Positions 14,534 through 24,950 are shown, counted from the stretch's first letter. The stretch: 39,850 nt of DNA from an uncultured Oscillospiraceae bacterium (GCA_944386055.1 CALWZP010000021.1:1-39850), one strand, 5' to 3'. Notes: generated by a model from the sequence alone, not told the origin. Numbers and translations: made by a program.

Positions 14534-15396
14534 GCGCCATCTTCAAGCGGGACCTCCGCTCCTATTTCAGCGGCATGATCGGATATGTGTTCATCGCCAT
14601 CAGCCTGGCCTTTGTGGGCATCTATTTCATGGCGCTGAACCTGATCAACGGCTACCCCTATTTCTCCTATACCCTGGCCAGCAGCGCCATGTTCTTCGTG
14701 GTGTGCGTGCCCATCCTCACCATGCGTTCCATGGCGGAGGAGCGCCGCACCAAGACCGACCAGCTCCTGCTCACCAGCCCTGTGTCGGTGGGCGCCATCG
14801 TCACCGGCAAGTTCCTGGCCATGGCCGTGGTGCTGGCCGTCCCCATGGTGATCCTGTGTGCCTGCCCGCTGCTGATGTGGTCCGCCGGGGCCGCGGGCAT
14901 CGCCTCGGACTACGCCACCCTGCTGGCCATGTACTGCATGGGCTGCATGTTCATCGCCATCGGCATGTTCATCTCCTCCCTGACGGAGAATCAGGTCATC
15001 GCCGCCGTGGTGACCCTCTTTGTTCTGCTGATTTTGTACATGTGGGACGACCTGCTGAATTTTCTGCCCACCACCATCACCGCCAACATGATCGGCTGCC
15101 TCATCGCCATCGTCATCATCGCCCTGCTGCTCTACCTCATGTCGGGCAGCCCCAACCTGGCCATGATCGTGGCCATCATCGGGGCGGTGGCGGTGATCGC
15201 GGTGTACTTTGTGGACTCCTCCCTGTTTGAGAGCCTGCTGCCCAACGCCCTCAGCGTGCTCTCCGCCACCGCCGTGCTGGACACCTTCGCCTTTGATTTC
15301 GTGTTCAACTGGCCCGGTCTGGTGTTCTATCTGTCCGTCGCTGCCCTGTTCGTCTTCCTCACGGCCCAGACCGTGCAGAAGCGGCGCTGGAACTAA
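14530..15396 (+). CDS. ABC-2 type permease (GldF-like)
   Basis: This 288-residue membrane protein has six predicted segments and starts SAIFKRDLRSYFSGMIGYVFIAI, followed by the conserved cytoplasmic motif MAEERRTKTDQLLLTSPVS of GldF-type permeases. It pairs with the preceding ATPase; start GTG at 14530 overlaps that gene's stop codon. It is followed after 15 nt by the GldG-like component. Substrate unknown; in Bacteroidetes the Gld proteins support gliding, but Firmicute versions are not tied to motility. Confidence 0.87.
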   Translation: MSAIFKRDLRSYFSGMIGYVFIAISLAFVGIYFMALNLINGYPYFSYTLASSAMFFVVCVPILTMRSMAEERRTKTDQLLLTSPVSVGAIVTGKFLAMAVVLAVPMVILCACPLLMWSAGAAGIASDYATLLAMYCMGCMFIAIGMFISSLTENQVIAAVVTLFVLLILYMWDDLLNFLPTTITANMIGCLIAIVIIALLLYLMSGSPNLAMIVAIIGAVAVIAVYFVDSSLFESLLPNALSVLSATAVLDTFAFDFVFNWPGLVFYLSVAALFVFLTAQTVQKRRWN

Positions 15397-15411
15397 AGGA
15401 GGTATCCATCC

Positions 15412-16836
15412 ATGAAAAAATTCAGCAAGAACACCCGGATGGGTACTTACGCCTTCGGCCTGTCCGCCGTGGCGGTGGTCATCGTCATTGTCCTGAATCT
15501 GATTCTGCACCAGCTCCCCGCCTCCATCGCCCGGCCGGATATCTCCGGCTCCGGTCTGTATAACATCTCGGACACCACCACCCAGGTGCTCTCCGACCTG
15601 GACACCGATGTGGAGATCATCCTCATCGGCGAGACCGACCGGGTGGATCAGCGGGTACGCACCTTCCTGGATAAGTATACCTCCCTCTCCCCCCATCTGA
15701 TCTACTCCCAGGTGGACCCGGTGGCCCACCCCAGCATTCTGGAGACCTACGACACCACCAGCAACACCGTGGTGGTGCGCTGCGAGGAGACCGGTAAGCA
15801 GACCATTGTCTACGGCTCCGGCTTCCAGGGCTACACCGATGCCATCATCACCTATGACCCCGACGCCTATATGTACAGTCAGGTGCTGCAGGAGGTGGCC
15901 TTTGACGGCGACGGCCAGCTCACCGCCGCGGTGAACTATGTCACCAGCGAGGTCAATGAGACGGTCTACACCCTCACCGGTCATAACGAGGTGGACCTGA
16001 GTACCTCCCTCACCAGTATGATCGAAAAGGCCAGCCTCACCATGGCCGCCGAGCCGCTGAACCTGCTGATGGACGGCGGCATCCCCGACGACTGCAGCCT
16101 GCTGATCGTCAACGCCCCGGGCAGCGACCTGTCCGCCGACGAGCTGGACATGCTGCTGGCCTATCTGGAGGACGGGGGTCAGCTGATCCTGGTGATGGAG
16201 ACCTCCGACCTGCCCAACTTCAACACCCTGACCCAGACCTACGGCCTGGCCATCCAGGAGGGCGTTCTGGGCGACCGGGAGCGGTTCTTCAGCGCCTACG
16301 CCTCCACCCTGGGCTACTTCTGCTTCGCGCCGGTGCTGTCCACCACCAGCGACATCACCGCCGACATCACCACCGACGCGATGCTCCTCTCCGCCCACGG
16401 CATGCTGCAGGTGGACCCCGCCCGGGACACCATCTCGGTGGAGAGCTTCCTCACCACCTCGGAACAGGGCTATCTCTTCATCGACGCGGAGACCTCCTCC
16501 GATCCCCAGCTGGACACCTACATCATCGGCGCCACCGCGTCGGAGGAGACGGCGAACGGCACCGCCCGGCTGACGGTGATCTCCTCCGCCTCTCTCATCA
16601 GCGAGACCATCACCACCGCCTACCCCAGCATGTCCAACCTGGATATCTTCATGAACGCGGTGGTCAGCCACTTTGACGGCGAGGTGACCAACACCTCCAT
16701 CCCGTCCGTAAGCCTGTCGGTGGAATATGTCTATGTCAGCAATCCCACCGTGTGGGGCGCTGTGTTCATCTTCGTGCTGCCCCTGGTGGTGCTCATCGGC
16801 GGCCTGATCTACTGGCTGAATCGGAGGAAGCGCTGA
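15412..16836 (+). CDS. GldG-family auxiliary component of the ABC system
   Basis: This 474-residue protein has an N-terminal membrane anchor (residues about 14-36), a long extracytoplasmic region and a C-terminal membrane segment ending in LNRRKR. It carries the family features: RPDISGSGLYNISDTTTQVLSDLDTDVEIILIGE near the start, TLTGHNEVDLSTSL and a PDDCSLLIVNAP-type segment in the middle. The architecture is that of GldG / ABC_transp_aux proteins, which form an extracytoplasmic part of the permease complex. ATG at 15412 follows AAAGGAGGTATCC. Its stop overlaps the start of the DUF4340 gene (TGATG). Confidence 0.83.
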   Translation: MKKFSKNTRMGTYAFGLSAVAVVIVIVLNLILHQLPASIARPDISGSGLYNISDTTTQVLSDLDTDVEIILIGETDRVDQRVRTFLDKYTSLSPHLIYSQVDPVAHPSILETYDTTSNTVVVRCEETGKQTIVYGSGFQGYTDAIITYDPDAYMYSQVLQEVAFDGDGQLTAAVNYVTSEVNETVYTLTGHNEVDLSTSLTSMIEKASLTMAAEPLNLLMDGGIPDDCSLLIVNAPGSDLSADELDMLLAYLEDGGQLILVMETSDLPNFNTLTQTYGLAIQEGVLGDRERFFSAYASTLGYFCFAPVLSTTSDITADITTDAMLLSAHGMLQVDPARDTISVESFLTTSEQGYLFIDAETSSDPQLDTYIIGATASEETANGTARLTVISSASLISETITTAYPSMSNLDIFMNAVVSHFDGEVTNTSIPSVSLSVEYVYVSNPTVWGAVFIFVLPLVVLIGGLIYWLNRRKR

Positions 16837-17897
16837 TGAAAAAACAGACCAAGCAGCTTATCGTCCTTCTGGTCATCCTGGCGGTGTGCATCGTGGGATA
16901 TCTGGCGGTGACCCAGATCCTCACCCGGCAGCAGGCCGAGCTGGAGGCGCAGCAGAGCGCCGACGACATCACCACCCTCTCCGGCCAGGTGACCCAGATC
17001 ACCAAGACCGCCGCTGGGGAGGAGCTCACCTTCCTCTACGACGCCGAGACGGGCTGGAGCTATACCGACCCTGTCTTCCCCACCGCCCAGGACAATCTGG
17101 AGGAGCTGGCGGATCTCATCGCCCCTCTGTCCCCCGAGCGGGTGATGACCGCGGAGGAGTCCCTGGACGCCTATGGCCTGGACCAACCCGCCTACACCTT
17201 CACCGCCCAGGACGACCAGGGCAACTCTCTCACCGTCCAGGTGGGGGACGCCAACTCCAACGGCGACTTCTACGCCATCGTCAACGGGGACGAGGGCACC
17301 ATCTACTCCCTGGATCCCGCCCTGGTGAACATTCTGGCCATGGGGCTGCTGGAGTTTATGGAGCTGCCCGAGCTGCCCGGCCTCAGTGAGAGCGACCTCA
17401 TCTCCGTCACCCTGGAGGCGGCGGGAGACGCCCCCGTGACCATCACCAAGGAGACCGTCCCCGCCGAGGAGGAGGGCGCCGCAGACACCTATATCTGGTA
17501 TCTGGACGGCACCCCGGTGGACCAGCTCACCCCCAGCCAGGACTTCCTGGACGCCCTGGAGGCCCGAGGGGAGGACCCCGCCGACGCCGCCACCCTGCTG
17601 GAGGACCTGCTCTCCGCCCTCTCCCGGATGCGGGTCACCGCGTGCGCCGACTACAGCGATCCTCAGCGCTCCCTGCTGCATGGCAACGGGGCTCGGGAGG
17701 GGGATCCTGTCCCCCTGACCGCCACCATTCAGTACACCGACGACGAGGACGCGGCCCAGACCCTCACCATCTATCTGGGCGGGCAGTGGACGGAGGACAC
17801 GGACTACTACCTGGCCATGTTCGACGACGATCCCGCCGTCTATCCCATCTTCTACAACATGGCGGAGCCTCTCTACTATTTCGCCGCCGCCTTCTAA
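16836..17897 (+). CDS. DUF4340 domain-containing membrane-anchored protein
   Basis: This 353-residue protein starts with a membrane anchor (KKQTKQLIVLLVILAVCIVGYLAV) followed by an extracytoplasmic domain rich in Asp, Glu and Thr. It contains LSPERVMTAEESLDAYGLDQPAYTFTAQDD, the recurrent DUF4340 motif, and later KETVPAEEEGAADTYIWYLDG. DUF4340 genes regularly follow GldG-like genes. The function is unknown; here it is the last gene of the operon and should be the fourth part of the ABC complex. The start ATG (16836-16838) overlaps the preceding stop, and a strong terminator follows. Confidence 0.85.
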   Translation: MKKQTKQLIVLLVILAVCIVGYLAVTQILTRQQAELEAQQSADDITTLSGQVTQITKTAAGEELTFLYDAETGWSYTDPVFPTAQDNLEELADLIAPLSPERVMTAEESLDAYGLDQPAYTFTAQDDQGNSLTVQVGDANSNGDFYAIVNGDEGTIYSLDPALVNILAMGLLEFMELPELPGLSESDLISVTLEAAGDAPVTITKETVPAEEEGAADTYIWYLDGTPVDQLTPSQDFLDALEARGEDPADAATLLEDLLSALSRMRVTACADYSDPQRSLLHGNGAREGDPVPLTATIQYTDDEDAAQTLTIYLGGQWTEDTDYYLAMFDDDPAVYPIFYNMAEPLYYFAAAF

Positions 17898-17925
17898 GAA
17901 GGCATCCGCGCCCATAACCGGAAAC

Positions 17926-17974
17926 AAAAACGCCGGCCCTGCACGGGGGAATCCCGTGCAGGGCCGGCGTTTTT
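17926..17974. terminator. Bidirectional terminator between convergent genes
   Basis: A perfect 22-bp stem (A5 CGCCGGCCCTGCACGGG and its complement, loop GGAAT) is flanked by A-run and T-run (GCGTTTTTTCC on the plus strand). It ends the DUF4340 transcript and the opposing alcohol dehydrogenase transcript. Confidence 0.93.
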
Positions 17975-17982
17975 TCCTTTTT

Positions 17983-19206
17983 TCACTGCTCCGGCTGGAT
18001 GCGGATCTTTTCGATCACCGCCCGGAACCGCTCCGGGCTGTACAGCACCGGCACGGGGTAGATAGGGTTGGCCTCCTTCCCCGCCCAGGCCACCATCTGG
18101 GGGATGTCCTCCTCCCGGATGAAATCGAAGCCCACCGGGATCCCCATGCGCTGATTCATCGCCCGGATGGCGGCGATGAACGCCTTTGCGTTCTCCTCCT
18201 CGCTGTCCCCCTCCCGGGCCACCCCTGCCAGCTGGGCCAGCTGGGCCAGCTTGGGGTACACCGCGCTGCCGTAGTCCTCCAGCACGATGGGCAGAATCAC
18301 CGCGTTGGCCAGGCCGTGGGCGGTGTTGTACAGCCCGCCCAGGGTGTGGGCGATGGCGTGGACATTGCCCACGCCCGCCCGTGTGAAGGCGAAGCCCGCC
18401 TGGAAGGAGGCGCGGAGCATGGCCTCCCGGGCCGCCAGGTCGGACCCGTCCCGGTATACCCGCTCTAGGTTGGCGAAGATGGTCTTCACCGCCTCCCGGG
18501 CGCAGCGCAGGCTCTCCTTGGTGTTATAGGTCCAGCACAGGTACGCCTCCACCGCGTGGGTCAGCGCGTCCATCCCGGTGGCCGCGGTGATGTGGGGCGG
18601 CAGACCCACCGTCAGCTCTGCGTCCAGCACCGCGTACCGGGGGATGAGGGCCAGGTCCATGATGGCGTACTTGTGGTGGGTGGCGGGGTCGGTAATCAGC
18701 GCGGCGATGGTGGTCTCCGACCCGGTGCCCGCGGTGGTGGGCACCGCGATAAAGGTGGGGATACGCCGACGCACCTTCAGCAGCCCGCCCAGCTGATTTA
18801 CCTCTTTGGTGGGCCGGACAATGCGGGCCGCCGCCGCCTTGGCCGCGTCCATGGGGGAGCCGCCGCCCACGGCGATGAAGCTGTCGCACCCCTCCCGGAG
18901 GTAGCGGGTGTGGATATCCTCCACCATGGCCACTGTGGGGTTGGCCTCCACCCTGTCAAACAGGGCGTACTCCACCCCCGCCGCATCCAGCACCTCCAGG
19001 ATCCGGGGCGCCACGCCGCAGGTCATCAGTCCGCGGTCGGTGACCACCATGGGATGACAGCGCCCCTCCCGGGCCAGCAGCTCCGGAATGCGGGCGATGC
19101 TGCCCGCACCCTCCGCCGCCTCCGCCCTGCGCCAGGGCAGGCAGCGGGCTCCGATGTTGAATACGAATTGAAAGGTCCGATTATATGCTTTTTTCAGTCC
19201 CCACAT
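17983..19206 (-). CDS. Iron-containing alcohol dehydrogenase
   Basis: This 407-residue protein belongs to the Fe-ADH (group III) family. It has the nucleotide segment FIAVGGGSPMDAAKAAAARI, the GTGSETT motif (AVPTTAGTGSETTIAALI), and metal-site histidines in DALTHAVEAYL, GVGNVHAIAHTLGGLYNTAHG and the GLANAVILP stretch. The family reduces aldehydes to alcohols, or the reverse, with NAD(P)H. Start is ATG at 19204-19206 behind AAAGGAGAGAG; the longer open frame crosses a terminator and is not credible. It lies alone between two terminators and is convergent with the ABC operon. Its substrate is not deducible. Confidence 0.9.
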   Translation of the reverse strand: MWGLKKAYNRTFQFVFNIGARCLPWRRAEAAEGAGSIARIPELLAREGRCHPMVVTDRGLMTCGVAPRILEVLDAAGVEYALFDRVEANPTVAMVEDIHTRYLREGCDSFIAVGGGSPMDAAKAAAARIVRPTKEVNQLGGLLKVRRRIPTFIAVPTTAGTGSETTIAALITDPATHHKYAIMDLALIPRYAVLDAELTVGLPPHITAATGMDALTHAVEAYLCWTYNTKESLRCAREAVKTIFANLERVYRDGSDLAAREAMLRASFQAGFAFTRAGVGNVHAIAHTLGGLYNTAHGLANAVILPIVLEDYGSAVYPKLAQLAQLAGVAREGDSEEENAKAFIAAIRAMNQRMGIPVGFDFIREEDIPQMVAWAGKEANPIYPVPVLYSPERFRAVIEKIRIQPEQ

Positions 19207-19246
19207 GGGTCCTGCTCTCTCCTTTCCCGGGCGCTCCGGCCCGATT

Positions 19247-19263
19247 GCGTCCCTTAGGGACGC
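19247..19263. repeat. Short perfect hairpin upstream of the alcohol dehydrogenase gene
   Basis: GCGTCCCTTAGGGACGC is a tight inverted repeat in the leader region of the dehydrogenase gene, just beyond the liv operon terminator. It may be a regulatory or structural element; no T-run follows. Confidence 0.45.
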
Positions 19264-19268
19264 GCAAA

Positions 19269-19302
19269 GGGCCCGCCGCCTGTGCTGCCAGGCGGCAGGC
19301 CC
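19269..19302 (-). terminator. Terminator of the liv operon
   Basis: On the minus strand GGGCCTGCCGCCT pairs with AGGCGGCGGGCCC (13 bp with one T-G wobble) across an 8-nt loop and is followed by TTTGCG. It lies 42 nt past the livF stop codon. Confidence 0.75.
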
Positions 19303-19343
19303 CGTTCTTGTGTTATGAAGTCCTTCCGCGAGGGATCCGCCGG

Positions 19344-20034
19344 TCACTTGCCCAGATAGGCCTTCTTCACCGCCTCGTTGTTCAGCAGCTCCTTACCCGG
19401 GCCGGTGAGGGTGATCTTCCCCGTCTCCAGCACATAGCCGATGTCAGCGGTCTTCAGCGCCATGTTGGCGTTCTGCTCGATGAGCAGAACCGTCACGCCC
19501 TTGCGGTTGATCTCCTTGATGATGTCGAAAATCCCCTTGACAATGATGGGGGCCAATCCCAGGGAGGGCTCATCCATCATGATCAGCTTGGGACGGCTCA
19601 TCAGCGCACGGCCCACCGCCAGCATCTGCTGCTCGCCGCCGGACAGGGTGCCCGCCGCCTGCCAGGAGCGCTCCTTCAGCCGGGGAAACAGCTCGTACAC
19701 CCAGTTCAGGTCGTGCTCCATCACATCCCGGTCCTTGCGGAGATAGGCGCCGATCTTCAGGTTCTCCAGCACCGTCAGGTCGGGGAACACATGCCGCCCC
19801 TCGGGCACCAGCGTGATCCCCTTGGAGACGATCTTGTCCGGAGAGAGGGCGGTGATGTCCTCCGCCTGGAAGTGGATGCGCCCGCCGGCGGGCTGTACCA
19901 GGCCGGCGATGGCGCGCAGGGTGGTGGACTTGCCCGCGCCGTTGGCGCCGATCAGGGTGACGATGGAGCCCTCGGGCACCTCGAAGGAGATGCCCTTGAC
20001 CGCCTCGATGCCGCCATAGCGGACCTTCAGGTCG

Positions 20035-20048
<14 letters not shown>
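19344..20048 (-). CDS. livF: Branched-chain amino-acid ABC transporter ATPase LivF
   Basis: This 234-residue ATPase has Walker A GANGAGKST, signature LSGGEQQMLAVGRAL, Walker B LIMMDEPSLGLAP and the LivF-typical ENLKIGAYLRKD and IEQNANMALKTADIGYVLETG segments. It powers uptake of Leu/Ile/Val-type amino acids with LivG, LivH, LivM and LivK. Its start overlaps the end of livG by 14 nt. It is the last gene of the operon, followed by a terminator. Confidence 0.93.
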
Positions 20049-20879
<831 letters not shown>

Positions 20880-20883
<4 letters not shown>

Positions 20884-22259
20884 TGCTCCGCCTCCTTTCC
20901 CGCTTTCCGTACGGCTCTCCGCTTGGCCAGCCGGGCCATCACATCGGTCAGCTCCTTATCGCCCATAATGCCCCGGCGGAAGAACAGCACCACGATCATG
21001 ATGATGATGGAGAACACCACCATGCGGAAGCCGGTGCGGGCGAAGGGGATGGTCAGCGCCCCCGTGACGATGAACCACACCCACCAGGCCATCAGCACCG
21101 CCGCGATGACCCAGACGATCACTTCTTTCCAGAAGGGTTCTCCCTTCCTGCGGCGGCGGCGGATCAGCATCAGGGCGCCGCCCACCACGGCCACGGCGAA
21201 CAGCACGATGAAGAAGATGCGGGTGGGCTCGGTGGGGGAGGAGAAGGCCTGAGTGCTGTCCAGGAAACGCAGCCACCACTCGGAGCAGGCCACATACAGG
21301 AAGGTGGCGATGACGCTGCCCGAAACCGAGCCGATGCCGCCGATGACCACGATGAGCAGGATCTCATAGGTCATGTTGGAGGTGTACACCATGGCCTGGG
21401 CGTTGCCGGCGAACATGGCGAACAGGGCGCCGCCCACCCCCGCGAAAAAGGCGGAGATGCAGAAGGAGAGCATCTTGTGCTTGGCCAGGTTGATGCCCAT
21501 GGCCTCAGCGGCGATCTCGTCCTCCCGGATGGCCTTGAAGGCCCGGCCGTAGGAGGAGTTGATGAGCATCACGATGAGGATGATGCACACAGTGGCGATG
21601 AACAGCGGCACGAAGGAGGACAGGTAGAGGACCACCTCACCGTCCGCGTTGGTGATGTTGAAGTTGGAGAAGTTGGGGAAGCGGATGATCATATTGGCGC
21701 CGTTGGTGATGGGGCCCAGGGCCTGCCACTGGAACACCGCCCGGATGATCTCCGCGAAGCCCAGGGTGGCAATGGCCAGATAGTCGCTGCGCAGCCGCAG
21801 CACCGGCAGACCGATGAGCCAGGCGAAGAACGCCGCCACCAGGCCGCCCAGGATCATGGCCAGCAGCACCCCCAGCACCAGGCTGACGGCGCCGCCCGCC
21901 CCGCTGTTGCCGAACAGGGCGCCGAACACCTCCTGAAGGGAGAAGTTGATGGCAGACCCGCCGAAGAGGTAGTACACCGCGTCCCGCGCGTCAGAGGGCA
22001 CGGTGAGGATGGCGTAAGTATAGGCGCCCAGCAGCATGAAGCCCGCCTGTCCCAGAGAGAACAGGCCGGTGAACCCGTTGAGCAGGTTCATGGACACCGC
22101 CACCAGGGAGTACACCGCGCCCTTTTTCAGCACGCTGTACAGCACATGCCCGCTGGGCAGGTCCAGGGTGTTCTCCAGAACGATCACCAGCAGGAGCATC
22201 ACCGCCGCGAAGATCAGGCCCACGACGGCGCCAGTTCTGCTCTTTTTTTCCTGCAGCAT
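20880..22259 (-). CDS. livM: Branched-chain amino-acid ABC transporter permease LivM
   Basis: This 459-residue permease carries the LivM hallmarks FTGLFSLGQAGFMLLGAYTYAIL, VLRLRSDYLAIATLGFAEIIRA and the EAA-like loop DEIAAEAMGINLAKHKMLSF. It is longer than many LivM proteins because of a basic segment (RRRRRKGEPFWKE) and an additional hydrophobic C-terminal part ending in a charged tail. Start is ATG at 22257-22259 (MLQEKKSRTG); the further open frame overlaps livH in another frame and is rejected. It follows livH by 13 nt. Confidence 0.91.
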
Positions 22260-22272
22260 TTCCGGCACCCCC

Positions 22273-23157
22273 TCAGACCTTGTCGGTGGCCTTCTCACCG
22301 AACAGGCCGGTGGGCTTGGCCACCAGGATGACGATGAGCAGCACGAAGGTGAAGGCATCCACAAAGTTGGTGGCTCCGTCAAAGGGCAGGGCCTTGATGA
22401 TATTCTCGCAGATGCCGATGATAAAGGCGCCGATCACCGCGCCGGGAATGGAGCCGATGCCGCCGAACACCGCCGCCACAAAGGCCTTCAGGCCCGGCAT
22501 GGCGCCGGCAGTGGGGGTGACATAGGGATAGTTGGTGAAGTACAGCATGGACCCCACCGCCGCCAGCAGGGAGCCGATGATGAAGGCGATGGAGATCACG
22601 GTGTTAATCTTGATGCCCATCAGCTGGCTGGTCTCAAAGTCCTTGGCCACCGCCCGCATGGCCATGCCCACCTTGGTCTGGTTGATCAGCTGGGTCAGGG
22701 CCACCACCAGCACGATCACCAGGAAGGGGGTGATCACCGTCACCCAGGTGACCCGGGCACCGCCAATCTCCACCACCGAGGACAGCCCCGGGATGGTGGG
22801 GTAGTTCATGGGCTGGCCGCCGGTGACATAGGTGGCGGTGTTCTGCAGCAGATAGCTCACCCCGATGGCGGAGATCATCACGCTCATCCGGGGGGCGGAG
22901 CGCAGCGGCTTATAGGCCACCCGCTCGATGGCGAAGCCCAGCACCACCGTCAGGATGATGGCCGCCGGCAGCGCCACATACAGCGGCATGGAGGCGCTGA
23001 GATAGATCATCATCAGGCCCGCCGCCATAAACACATCGCCGTGGGCAAAGTTGATCAGGCGCAGAATGCCATAGACCATGGTATAGCCGATGGCGATCAG
23101 CGCGTACTGTCCGCCCACCGAAACGCCGGAGAGCAAAACGGAAATCGCGTAGTCCAC
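22273..23157 (-). CDS. livH: Branched-chain amino-acid ABC transporter permease LivH
   Basis: This 294-residue permease begins DYAISVLLSGVSVGGQYALIAIGYTMVYGILRLINFAHGDVFM, the diagnostic LivH N-terminus, and includes MRAVAKDFETSQLMGIKINTVISIAFIIG, the cytoplasmic loop that contacts the ATPases. The start is GTG at 23155-23157, 6 nt after GGGAGGA; upstream in-frame codons lie in a hairpin region without family similarity. It is the first gene after livK, separated by 197 bp with two hairpins. Confidence 0.91.
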   Translation of the reverse strand: MDYAISVLLSGVSVGGQYALIAIGYTMVYGILRLINFAHGDVFMAAGLMMIYLSASMPLYVALPAAIILTVVLGFAIERVAYKPLRSAPRMSVMISAIGVSYLLQNTATYVTGGQPMNYPTIPGLSSVVEIGGARVTWVTVITPFLVIVLVVALTQLINQTKVGMAMRAVAKDFETSQLMGIKINTVISIAFIIGSLLAAVGSMLYFTNYPYVTPTAGAMPGLKAFVAAVFGGIGSIPGAVIGAFIIGICENIIKALPFDGATNFVDAFTFVLLIVILVAKPTGLFGEKATDKV

Positions 23158-23191
23158 AGTTGTTCCTCCCTCGTTCTCAAATTCTTTCTCT

Positions 23192-23240
23192 GGGCTGTCT
23201 CGAAAAAGGCCGCCGTCTCCGGCCGCTTTCGAGGCAGCCC
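23192..23240 (-). repeat. Hairpin in the livK-livH spacer
   Basis: GGGCTGTCTCGAAA pairs with TTTCGAGGCAGCCC (14 bp, one T-G wobble) around a GC-rich inner part. It lies 35 nt upstream of livH. No T-run follows on the minus strand, so it is more likely an RNA-processing or stabilising structure than a full terminator. Confidence 0.6.
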
Positions 23241-23290
23241 GGGTCGGACGCATCTCCCGCGCGGGGTTTTGTCCCGCACCGGGAAACAGG

Positions 23291-23324
23291 CCGCTTGGCG
23301 GGAGCGCAGGCCCCCGCCAAGCGG
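23291..23324 (-). terminator. Hairpin directly after livK, partial terminator
   Basis: CCGCTTGGCGGG pairs perfectly with CCCGCCAAGCGG across a 10-nt loop, 31 nt past the livK stop. On the minus strand it is followed by CCTGTTTCCC, a weak T-tract. Such elements allow high binding-protein expression with reduced read-through into the membrane genes. Confidence 0.55.
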
Positions 23325-23354
23325 CAGAAAACGCTGTTTCTCGTCCGGATCAGA

Positions 23355-24593
23355 TCACTCGGCCACGGTCTGGACCGTCTTCAGCTCCCACACATTGTCG
23401 GTGGTGTTGGCGGTCTTGATGTACGCAGTGTCGCGGATGGCGTCGCCGTTCTCGTCGTCAAAGGCGATGTGGCCGGACACGCCGTCGTACTCCACATCCC
23501 ACAGCGCGGCCTTGATGTCGGCGGGATCCACAGAGCCGGCGGCCTGAATGGCGGCCAGGGCCACATAGTAGGCGTCATAGCCCATGGCGGTCACCGCCGC
23601 GATGGTGTCGTCGCCGCCGTTGGCGGTCATGGCGTCGGCGTTGGTGTTGATGTACTCCTTGATGCCGGCGTCGAAGTCGGGGTCGCCGCCCTCCTGATAG
23701 AAGGTGGAGACATACAGCTGCAGGTCGGTGCCCTGAGTGGCCTCCAGCACCTTGTTGTCGTCCAGGGTGTCAGAGCCCAGCATGGGGACATCCACGCCCA
23801 CGGTGGCGGCCTGAGACATGATCTGGGTGGCGTAGGCGATGGACACGGGGGTGAAGATGACATCGGCGCCCTCGTCCATGGCCTTGTTCAGGTAGGAGGT
23901 GAAGTCGGAGTTGTTCTTGGGGAAGGAGTCCTTGATGACGGTGCCGCCGGCGGCGGTGAAGGCCTGCTCGAAGAAGGCGATCAGGCCCTGGTCATACTCG
24001 TTGCCCTGCTCGCCCAGGCAGTAGGCGGTGGTGGCGCCGAACTCGTCCATGGCGAAGTTGGCCAGAACGGTGCCCTGGAAGGGATCCAGGAAGCAGATGC
24101 GGAAGTAGTGGTCGTTGCCGGCGGTGACATTGGGGTTGGTGCAGGTCACGCCGATGGCGGCCAGGCCGGCGTTCTTGAAGGTGTCGCTGGCGGCGATGGA
24201 CACGCCGGAGCCGTAGGAGCCCAGCACCAGGGCCACATTCTCGCTCACCAGCTGAGAGGCGGCGGTGATGGCCTTGGAGGTGTCGGAGCCGTTGTCAGAG
24301 GGGACCAGCTGCACGGTGTACTCCACGCCGCCCACTTCCACGGTGGGAGTGACGGAGTTGGCGTACTGCATGCCCAGGTACTCCTTGTTGCCGCCGGAGG
24401 CAGAGTCGCCGGTCAGGGGCTCGAACACGCCAATCTTGATGATGTTGTCGCCGGTGGCGGTGTTGGTGTTCTCCGCGGTGCCGGTGTTGGTGTTCCCGGC
24501 GTTGCCGGTCTCCTGGGTCTCCCCGCCGCCGCCGCAGGCGGCCAGCGCCAGCGCCATGGACAGGGCCAGGATCAACGCAAGTACTTTCTTCAT
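23355..24593 (-). CDS. livK: Branched-chain amino-acid substrate-binding lipoprotein LivK
   Basis: This 412-residue lipoprotein has signal peptide KKVLALILALSMALALAAC with lipobox LAAC, a Gly/Thr/Asn-rich linker, then a type I periplasmic-binding fold starting IIKIGVFEPLTGDSASGGNKEYLGMQYAN and including YSGVSIAASD-like and AYCLGEQGNEYDQG segments. It captures the amino acid outside the membrane for LivHMGF. Start is ATG at 24591-24593 behind GGGAGGATACACA. A strong promoter lies upstream, and the hairpin spacer follows. Confidence 0.92.
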   Translation of the reverse strand: MKKVLALILALSMALALAACGGGGETQETGNAGNTNTGTAENTNTATGDNIIKIGVFEPLTGDSASGGNKEYLGMQYANSVTPTVEVGGVEYTVQLVPSDNGSDTSKAITAASQLVSENVALVLGSYGSGVSIAASDTFKNAGLAAIGVTCTNPNVTAGNDHYFRICFLDPFQGTVLANFAMDEFGATTAYCLGEQGNEYDQGLIAFFEQAFTAAGGTVIKDSFPKNNSDFTSYLNKAMDEGADVIFTPVSIAYATQIMSQAATVGVDVPMLGSDTLDDNKVLEATQGTDLQLYVSTFYQEGGDPDFDAGIKEYINTNADAMTANGGDDTIAAVTAMGYDAYYVALAAIQAAGSVDPADIKAALWDVEYDGVSGHIAFDDENGDAIRDTAYIKTANTTDNVWELKTVQTVAE

Positions 24594-24684
24594 TGTGTAT
24601 CCTCCCGTTTTTCTCCGGCGGGGCCGGAGGTGTTTTGGTTGTCCTTGTGCCAGAGACAGATGTACTCGAAACAACTATGCAAAT

Positions 24685-24713
24685 ATTATACTCTGCTTTC
24701 CTTCGAATTGCAA
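24685..24713 (-). promoter_or_regulatory. Promoter of the livKHMGF operon
   Basis: Minus strand: -35 TTGCAA (24708-24713), 17-bp spacer, perfect -10 TATAAT (24685-24690). The leader would be about 85 nt. Confidence 0.82.
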
Positions 24714-24880
24714 GAAAAAGTATCGTGAATCTCAAATTTTCCTCTCCGGCTTCTCCCGCATCCGTTCTCTCTGTGCCGGACATGTTCCTCCAGGCCGGGG
24801 GAATCCTGGCCCTTTTCCTCGCCGGTCCGCTGTTTTTCCCCTCTCCGGGCAGAAAAATCCAGCTCCGCCATCCGCGGGAA

Positions 24881-24909
24881 TTGCATTTTCCCACGCTTTG
24901 GTGTAAACT
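24881..24909 (+). promoter_or_regulatory. Promoter of the zinc-ribbon/punA gene string
   Basis: -35 TTGCAT (24881-24886), 17-bp spacer, -10 TAAACT (24904-24909); each is 4 of 6. Start point about 35 nt before the zinc-ribbon ATG. Confidence 0.6.
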
Positions 24910-24950
24910 AACGGCAGTTCCCATCTCATATGGAAAAGGAGTGCTTCACG

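Larger units (their letters stand above)
24594..24950. other. Intergenic region between divergent livK and the zinc-ribbon gene
   Basis: These 357 bp carry no gene. They hold the livK promoter (24685-24713), a plus-strand promoter (24881-24909) and, between them, a stretch rich in C and T with no recognised element. Confidence 0.8.
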
